Shown here: piece by piece, positions 60,916 through 64,000 of the stretch
Numbering within the stretch: position 1 is the stretch's first letter
How the letters are laid out: every line of letters starts with the position of its first letter
NCBI RefSeq assembly: GCF_003115855.1
Contig: NZ_KZ819073.1
Span: 62,001 to 126,000, forward strand
Direction of reading: 5' to 3'
Length of the DNA: 64,000 bases
From: Brenneria corticis
Lineage (GTDB): Bacteria; Pseudomonadota; Gammaproteobacteria; Enterobacterales; Enterobacteriaceae
Made by a program: the position numbers and the translations under genes
The notes under the pieces: model-generated
Told to the model about the DNA's origin: nothing
Seen by the model: the letters and a program-made list of their open reading frames with translations, nothing else
Database searches by the model: none

Positions 60916-62896
60916 GTTTCAGACCTGCTTTGCTGATTTGATCAAAATTCTGATTCTCGATGTGCTCAATCTCCTTAACCGGAACGTAGTAGTCCACGTC
61001 CTGATTAAAGCTGTGCACGACCCAGGTCACGACCATGCCGGCGAAGCCGATAATCGCCAGCCACCAGATATGCCAGATCATGGCGAAACCGAACGCCAGG
61101 CTGAATGCGGAGATGATCACGCCGGCGCCGGTGTTTTTCGGCATATGGATCGCTTCGTAACCGGCGGGGCGCTTATAGGCCGCGCCTTTCTCTTTGTCGT
61201 CCCAGAATGCGTCGCGTTCATGCACCTGCGGCACGGTGGCGAAGTTATAGAACGGCGCCGGAGAAGAGGTCGACCATTCCAGCGTCCGGCCGTCCCACGG
61301 GTCGCCCGTCAGGTCGCGGTTCTGGTGGCGATCGCGGATACTGACGTAGAACTGCATCACCTGGCACAGCACGCCGATGCCGATCAGCAGCGCGCCGCCG
61401 GAAGCCACCAGCAGCAGCGGATGGAACTCCGGGTTAATCTGCTGGCTCAAGCGACGGGTCATGCCCATAAAGCCCAGCACGTAGAGCGGCATAAAGGCGA
61501 CGAAGAAGCCGATGATCCAGAACCAGAACGCGCGTTTGCCCCAGGTTTCGTCGAGGGTGAAGCCGAAGGCTTTCGGGAACCAGTAGGTGATGCCGGCAAA
61601 GCAGCCGAATACCACGCCGCCGATAATCACGTTGTGGAAGTGGGCGATCAGGAACAGGCTGTTGTGCAGCACGAAGTTGGCGCCCGGCACCGCCAGCAGT
61701 ACGCCGGTCATCCCGCCGATGGAGAAGGTGATGATAAAGCCGGTGGTCCACAGCATGGCGGAGTGCGGCTGAATGCGGCCCTGATACATGGTGAACAGCC
61801 AGTTGAAGATTTTCACCCCGGTGGGGATGGAAATAATCATCGTGGCGATACCGAAGAAGGCGTTGACGTTGGCGCCGGAGCCCATGGTGAAGAAGTGGTG
61901 CAGCCAGACGACGAACGACAGTACGGTAATGGCGATGGTCGCCCACACCAGCGAGGTATAGCCGAACAGGCGCTTTTTACAGAACGTGGCCACCACTTCG
62001 GAATAGATACCGAATACCGGCAGCACCAGAATGTAAACTTCCGGATGACCCCAGGCCCAGATGAGGTTGATGTACATCATCATGTTGCCGCCCATATCAT
62101 TGGTAAAGAAATGGGTGCCGAGGTAACGGTCCAGCGTCAGCAGCGCGATGGTGACGGTCAGTATCGGGAATGCGGCGATAATCAGCACGTTGGTGCACAG
62201 CGCCGTCCAGGTAAATACCGGCATTTTCATCAGCGTCATGCCCGGCGCGCGCATTTTCATAATGGTGGCGAAGAAGTTGACGCCGGTCAGCGTGGTGCCC
62301 AAGCCGGATATCTGCAAACTCCATATCCAGTAATCGACCCCGACCCCGGGACTGTACTCTTTACCGGAAAGCGGCGGATACGCCACCCAGCCGGTCTGGG
62401 CGAATTCGCCAAGCCCGAGGGAGATGTTGATCAGAACAACGCCGACCACGAACAGCCAGAAGCTCAGCGAGTTCAGGAAAGGGAAAGCGACGTCGCGGGC
62501 GCCGATTTGCAGCGGCACCGCCAGGTTCATCAACCCCACCACGAACGGCGTCGCCACGAAGAAAATCATGATCACGCCGTGCGCGGTAAAGATCTGATCG
62601 TAGTGATGGGCGTTGAGGAAGCCGGCCTCGCCGGCGGAGGCGAGCGCCTGCTGGCCGCGCATCATGATGGCGTCGGCAAAGCCGCGTATCATCATCACCA
62701 GCGCGACGATAACGTACATAATGCCGATCTTTTTATGGTCTACGGAGGTAAACCATTCGGTCCATAACCATTTCCACTTGCCGAAATAGGTTAATGCCGC
62801 CAGCAGCGCCAGGCCGCCGACGATGATCGCCACCACGGTGACCATGATAATGGGTTCATGATACGGAACCGCATCGAGTGTAAGTTTTCCGAACAT
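60905..62896 (-). CDS. cyoB: Cytochrome bo3 ubiquinol oxidase subunit I
   Basis: This 663-residue catalytic subunit holds low-spin heme b, heme o3 and CuB, and pumps protons. The residues include IFTAHGVIMIFF with the heme ligand His, WAWGHPEVYILVLPVFG with the His-Tyr cross-link motif, WLHHFFTMG with the two CuB His, and NSLFLIAHFHNVIIGG with both heme His ligands. The start at 62896 (MFGKLTLDAVPYHEP) gives exactly the E. coli length; it lies 4 bp after cyoA. Confidence 0.98.
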   Translation of the reverse strand: MFGKLTLDAVPYHEPIIMVTVVAIIVGGLALLAALTYFGKWKWLWTEWFTSVDHKKIGIMYVIVALVMMIRGFADAIMMRGQQALASAGEAGFLNAHHYDQIFTAHGVIMIFFVATPFVVGLMNLAVPLQIGARDVAFPFLNSLSFWLFVVGVVLINISLGLGEFAQTGWVAYPPLSGKEYSPGVGVDYWIWSLQISGLGTTLTGVNFFATIMKMRAPGMTLMKMPVFTWTALCTNVLIIAAFPILTVTIALLTLDRYLGTHFFTNDMGGNMMMYINLIWAWGHPEVYILVLPVFGIYSEVVATFCKKRLFGYTSLVWATIAITVLSFVVWLHHFFTMGSGANVNAFFGIATMIISIPTGVKIFNWLFTMYQGRIQPHSAMLWTTGFIITFSIGGMTGVLLAVPGANFVLHNSLFLIAHFHNVIIGGVVFGCFAGITYWFPKAFGFTLDETWGKRAFWFWIIGFFVAFMPLYVLGFMGMTRRLSQQINPEFHPLLLVASGGALLIGIGVLCQVMQFYVSIRDRHQNRDLTGDPWDGRTLEWSTSSPAPFYNFATVPQVHERDAFWDDKEKGAAYKRPAGYEAIHMPKNTGAGVIISAFSLAFGFAMIWHIWWLAIIGFAGMVVTWVVHSFNQDVDYYVPVKEIEHIENQNFDQISKAGLKHVN

Positions 62897-62900
62897 CGTA

Positions 62901-63863
62901 TTATCCCTCGGCTCCTTGGTGCGAGCCATGCTCGCCCATGTTCATACTCTCACCGTGCCGCATGTTTTCATCGTGCTTCATGCCTTCACCATGGTGCTGC
63001 ATGTTCATGTCGTTGCCTGTGAATTTGCGAATAATATTCCTGAACAAATCCGGCTGAACGGCAGAGAAATATTCCACCGGATGGAATTCGCTCGGCTGCG
63101 CCAGCTTATTGAACTCATCCATGCTGTTGAGCGTCTTGGACGAGGCGCGGACGTTCGCCACCCACTGGTCGAACTCCTGCTGGCTCGGCGTGGCGATGGC
63201 GGTGAACTTCATGCCGGAGAAGCCTTTTCCGCTGTAACCGCCGGAGATGCCGTCATATTTTCCCGCTTCATTGGCAATCAGATGCAGCTTGGTCTGCATG
63301 CCGGCCATGGCGTATATCTGCCCGCCGAGACGCGGGATGAAGAAGGAGTTCATCACCGAGTCGGAGGTGATTTTAAAGGCGACGGGCACGTTTGTCGGGA
63401 AAGCAAGCTCGTTAACGCTGGCGATTCCCAGGTCCGGGTAAACAAACAGCCATTTCCAGTCAAGCGAAATTACTTCGACATTGATGGGTTTAACGTCTGA
63501 TTCCAAAGGCTTGTAAGGATCAAGCGCATGGGTCGTTTTCCAGGTAATCGCGGCAAGAATAACGATTATGATTATTGGCACTGTCCAGACAACAGCTTCG
63601 ATCTTGTTGGAGTGGGACCAATTGGGGGTGTATTTTGCCTTTTCATTGGAAGCTCTGAACTTCCAGGCGAAGGCGATGGTCATGATGATGACGGGAACGA
63701 CAACGATCAGCATCAGGCCGATGGCCGTCAGTATTAACGATCGTTGCTCTAACCCGACCTGTCCTTTGGGATTCATCAATGCCATATCGCAGCCGCTGAG
63801 CAGTGCTGTAGCTGCAAATAAAGACAACATCCCAAAAATTCTATTGTATTTCCTGAGTCTCAT
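62901..63863 (-). CDS. cyoA: Cytochrome bo3 ubiquinol oxidase subunit II
   Basis: This 320-residue lipoprotein subunit has the signal with lipobox LLSGC (Cys about 25), two membrane spans, and a cupredoxin-like periplasmic domain lacking the CuA ligands, followed by the COX_ARM region (FRNIIRKFTGNDM). The last 33 residues are rich in Met and His (HHGEGMKHDENMRHGESMNM). First gene of the operon, with a promoter at 63913-63941. Confidence 0.96.
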   Translation of the reverse strand: MRLRKYNRIFGMLSLFAATALLSGCDMALMNPKGQVGLEQRSLILTAIGLMLIVVVPVIIMTIAFAWKFRASNEKAKYTPNWSHSNKIEAVVWTVPIIIIVILAAITWKTTHALDPYKPLESDVKPINVEVISLDWKWLFVYPDLGIASVNELAFPTNVPVAFKITSDSVMNSFFIPRLGGQIYAMAGMQTKLHLIANEAGKYDGISGGYSGKGFSGMKFTAIATPSQQEFDQWVANVRASSKTLNSMDEFNKLAQPSEFHPVEYFSAVQPDLFRNIIRKFTGNDMNMQHHGEGMKHDENMRHGESMNMGEHGSHQGAEG

Positions 63864-63912
63864 CTAGCGACCTCAATTACAAGGGCTCTATTGTCATTTT
63901 ACGCGAGCGGGC

Positions 63913-63941
63913 ATTTTACGGGAAGGTTACTGTACTGTAAA
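63913..63941 (-). promoter_or_regulatory. Candidate sigma-70 promoter of cyoABCDE
   Basis: On the minus strand, TTTACA (63941-63936) and TAAAAT (63918-63913) are separated by 17 bases, each matching consensus at 5 of 6. The -10 box lies about 50 bp upstream of the cyoA start. In E. coli this operon is repressed by ArcA and FNR; no clear sites were assigned here. Confidence 0.6.
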
Positions 63942-64000
63942 CATGATTAAGGTTATGTCAGTCGGTTGTTGCTGTTTTTGGCACTGAATGTCACAAAGAC

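Noticed and set aside
60842..62767. A 641-codon open frame opposite cyoB on the plus strand
   Set aside because: It mirrors the codons of cyoB; its translation is a low-complexity His/Gln/Asp/Gly-rich string with no family signature, as expected for the antisense of a GC-rich membrane protein gene.

Overview
The window is a GC-rich enterobacterial chromosome segment. Gene content and order match the E. coli K-12 aroL-ppnP-rdgC-sbcCD-phoBR-brnQ-proY-acpH-queA-tgt-yajC-secDF-yajI-nrdR-ribDE-nusB-thiL-pgpA-dxs-ispA-xseB-thiI-yajL-panE-yajQ-yajR-cyoEDCBA block. The departures from that order, together with the intergenic repeats, suggest a plant-associated Pectobacteriaceae relative (Brenneria, Dickeya, Pectobacterium or Lonsdalea type). 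This placement is an inference; no rRNA, tRNA, CRISPR array, phage or transposase was recognised.

Layout. 1-6.5 kb: the 3' end of a GntR/FCD regulator, a DUF421 membrane protein, and a four-gene oligopeptide/nickel-type ABC importer operon (minus strand) with a fused double ATPase. 6.9-12.7 kb: yjdM, mltB, a lipoprotein alpha/beta hydrolase, the exporter gene yojI behind a Fur-like box, and periplasmic asparaginase ansB. 12.9-22.3 kb: aroL, ppnP, a tiny chemoreceptor relic, rdgC, sbcDC, and phoBR behind a Pho box. 22.5-30.2 kb: a MetE-like methyltransferase behind tandem Met boxes, an 876-bp hairpin-rich gap, brnQ, proY, mscM, a 2-Cys peroxiredoxin behind an almost complete OxyR site, and acpH. 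30.3-41.2 kb: queA-tgt-yajC-secD-secF (tRNA queuosine and protein export), yajI, then nrdR-ribD-ribE-nusB-thiL-pgpA. 41.2-49.8 kb: dxs-ispA-xseB (isoprenoid precursors), thiI, an inserted glycerol dehydrogenase gene, yajL-panE and yajQ. 49.9-57.5 kb: an inserted LysR-controlled operon pairing a branched-chain-type ABC importer with an L-2-amino-thiazoline-4-carboxylate (ATC) hydrolase and an N-carbamoyl amino acid amidohydrolase. 57.5-63.9 kb: yajR and the complete cytochrome bo3 operon cyoABCDE with its promoter.

How the genes work together. Most of the window is housekeeping: quinol oxidase, Sec translocon accessory proteins, riboflavin, thiamine, isoprenoid and phospholipid synthesis, phosphate sensing and DNA repair. 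Accessory cargo sits at defined points between these conserved genes: the metE-like gene between phoR and brnQ; mscM and the peroxiredoxin between proY and acpH; gldA between thiI and yajL; and the ATC operon between yajQ and yajR.

The most interesting non-routine signals are (i) a decaying in-frame 7-codon tandem repeat running past the yajL stop codon, (ii) the ATC-to-cysteine importer operon, (iii) well-placed OxyR, Fur, MetJ and PhoB sites, (iv) a family of stem-loop intergenic repeats at 23.7, 36.1 and 49.2 kb plus an island of seven hairpins, and (v) a 45-codon chemoreceptor fragment that keeps exactly the signalling tip. No clearly new multi-gene defence or mobile system was found.
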